In this document: positions 6,385 to 7,352 of the stretch, piece after piece
Layout: the number at the start of each line of letters is the position of its first letter
Numbering within the stretch: the first letter of the stretch is position 1
Source of the DNA: Roseomonas sp.
Lineage (GTDB): Bacteria > Pseudomonadota > Alphaproteobacteria > Acetobacterales > Acetobacteraceae
Direction: 5' to 3'
DNA: 7,352 nt
NCBI GenBank assembly: GCA_020249415.1
Contig: JADCFR010000393.1
Span: forward strand, 1-7,352
Program-made: the position numbers and the translations under genes
Notes under the pieces: generated by a model
What the model was told of the DNA's origin: nothing
Seen by the model: only the letters and a program-made list of their open reading frames with translations
Databases searched by the model: none

Positions 6385-6900
6385 ATGAGGAAATCTACAT
6401 GGAGCGTGGTTGCGATAGCCGCGCTGGTGATCACCGCACTTGGCGGCGCTTTTGCTCAGCAGCAGGCGCAGCGCAACGTCAATGACTGGCTACTGAACGC
6501 GCCAGACGACACCACGCGGTTCCAGCTTCTGCAGCGCTATCTTCGTGGCTTCGACCAGCCAATGTGGGAAGTGGGCGAACGCTTCCGCATGATCCACCAG
6601 GCGCTTGCCGACGAAAACTGGGAACTGGCCGTCTATCATTGGGAAAAGACGCGCGACACGATTGTGAATGGCTATCTGAAGCGGCCACTGCGCCAGCCAA
6701 ATTCGCAAGCGATGTTCGTGGACAATGTCTTTCAACCGACGCTGGCGGCCTTCCGCGCCGGCAATCCCGAAAAGGCGTGGGAGGCATTCCAGACCGCGCG
6801 TGCGGTATGCATGGCCTGCCATGAAGCGGAGCGCGTTACTTACATGAATAATCAAGCGCTTTTCCGCCTGACCGAGCGTCCCGCGCGTCCGGGCGGGTGA
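6385..6900 (+). CDS. Small periplasmic monohaem c-type cytochrome
   Basis: A 171-residue precursor. MRKSTWSVVAIAALVITALG followed by GAFA (1-24) is a Sec signal with cleavage expected after AFA. The mature protein is mostly helical and carries one haem-attachment motif, CMACH (142-146), near its C-terminus, followed by EAER. The late position of CxxCH in a helical protein recalls the cytochrome c'/c556 four-helix bundle. Met60 in FDQPMWEVGERF is a possible axial ligand, unproven. It belongs to a type of small cytochrome often found beside redox enzymes. The role is presumably electron transfer or ligand sensing in the periplasm. It is transcribed away from the two-component genes and is the best candidate for their target, though an upstream sensing partner of the short-loop kinase is equally possible. 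Immediately downstream lies the broken nitroreductase copy. Confidence 0.82.
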   Translation: MRKSTWSVVAIAALVITALGGAFAQQQAQRNVNDWLLNAPDDTTRFQLLQRYLRGFDQPMWEVGERFRMIHQALADENWELAVYHWEKTRDTIVNGYLKRPLRQPNSQAMFVDNVFQPTLAAFRAGNPEKAWEAFQTARAVCMACHEAERVTYMNNQALFRLTERPARPGG

Positions 6901-6955
6901 CACGCGTTTTGGGGAGGCCAAGCACGCGATACAGTATTCTGGCCCCCTTACATCT

Positions 6956-7352
6956 ACCGCCGCCGGCGCCATGCTTGTCCTGTCAGGCGGGATGCGGCGC
7001 CTGGCGACAGCCCAGCCCGCGCCCGAAGGCGATCCGGCGACGCGCCACGCTGTTCCGCGCATTCGTGCTGCCGGGCACGCCAGGCCTTCGGGATTATGAT
7101 GCAATCAATGCTTTCAGTCATTGCCGCTTCGCCCGGCTTCGTCCGGACCTCGACGCCTGGCGATGGACGCGTGGCGCAGCTTGAGGCAGGGCGCGATTGG
7201 CTTCGGCTTGATCTGACGGCGGCTGCCGCTGGCCTTGGCATCCAGCCATTGAGCCAAGCGCTACAGGAATTCCCGGAAATGGAGCCGCTGCATGAGGCGA
7301 TGCGCCGCGCGATGGGTATGGCATCGGGCGAGAGGCTGCAAATGGTCGGCAG
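6956..7352 (+). pseudogene. Remnant of a second Acg-type nitroreductase gene (runs off the window)
   Basis: Positions 6956-7081 align without gaps to 3007-3132, and 7082-7352 align without gaps to 3764-4034 of the intact gene; by eye about 85-90 percent of bases agree. The 631 bases between these blocks in the intact gene are missing, with a shared GCC at the junction. Since 631 is not a multiple of three, the first block's frame runs into a stop soon after 7095. The first nine codons, including the twin arginines, have no counterpart. Block two is still open in its old frame (for example EAGRDWLRLDLTAAAAGLGI), and many differences are synonymous or mild. That suggests the copy diverged while functional and was broken later. 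It covers residues 10-51 and 262-351 of the family. The rest is beyond the right edge. Confidence 0.9.

Noticed and set aside
1..7352. Transposase genes, terminal inverted repeats, CRISPR arrays or tRNA genes that would explain the rearrangement
   Set aside because: I found no transposase or integrase motif, no regularly spaced repeat-spacer array and no tRNA-like cloverleaf. The duplication must be explained without a visible mobile element in this window.

Overview
The window is GC-rich bacterial chromosome. A Tat-exported Acg-type nitroreductase, a small periplasmic c-type cytochrome and a direct-repeat GAAC-N7-GAAC SOS box at the left edge together suggest an alphaproteobacterium, possibly Acetobacteraceae. 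That placement is inference from gene style and motifs; there is no rRNA or marker gene here.

Layout. Positions 1-196 are AT-richer intergenic DNA with a LexA-type box at 11-25. Positions 197-1706 form a rightward cluster: a TetR-family regulator, a short reading frame that looks like the N-terminal stub of a broken glutathione S-transferase, and an NAD(P)-binding atypical short-chain dehydrogenase. Convergent to it is an intact alpha/beta hydrolase (1808-2722, minus). The hydrolase is divergent from an intact Tat-signal nitroreductase-like flavoprotein (2980-4110, plus). Their shared 257-bp spacer carries promoter-like hexamers, an inverted repeat over the hydrolase -10, and a 20-bp-phased repeat and palindrome in front of the nitroreductase. 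Next come a two-component system on the minus strand (response regulator 5312-5983, histidine kinase 4287-5315, overlapping by 4 bp) and a divergent monohaem c-type cytochrome (6385-6900, plus).

The most interesting structure is a second, decayed copy of the hydrolase/nitroreductase pair. A 136-bp hydrolase remnant (4137-4272, minus) lies just before the end of the kinase gene. A nitroreductase remnant (6956 to the window end, plus) lies just after the cytochrome gene. Both keep the orientation of the intact pair, and both carry internal deletions that break the frame (about 133 bp and 631 bp). The kinase-regulator-cytochrome module therefore sits where the divergent promoter of the second pair would have been. 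The simplest reading is an old duplication of the pair, followed by insertion of, or replacement by, the two-component/cytochrome module and decay of the flanking copy.

How the genes may work together (inference). The two-component system probably controls itself and the divergent cytochrome. The TetR regulator probably controls its own downstream enzymes, which look like a small detoxification or redox cluster. The hydrolase and nitroreductase share a promoter region and were duplicated together, which suggests a functional pair whose substrate is unknown.
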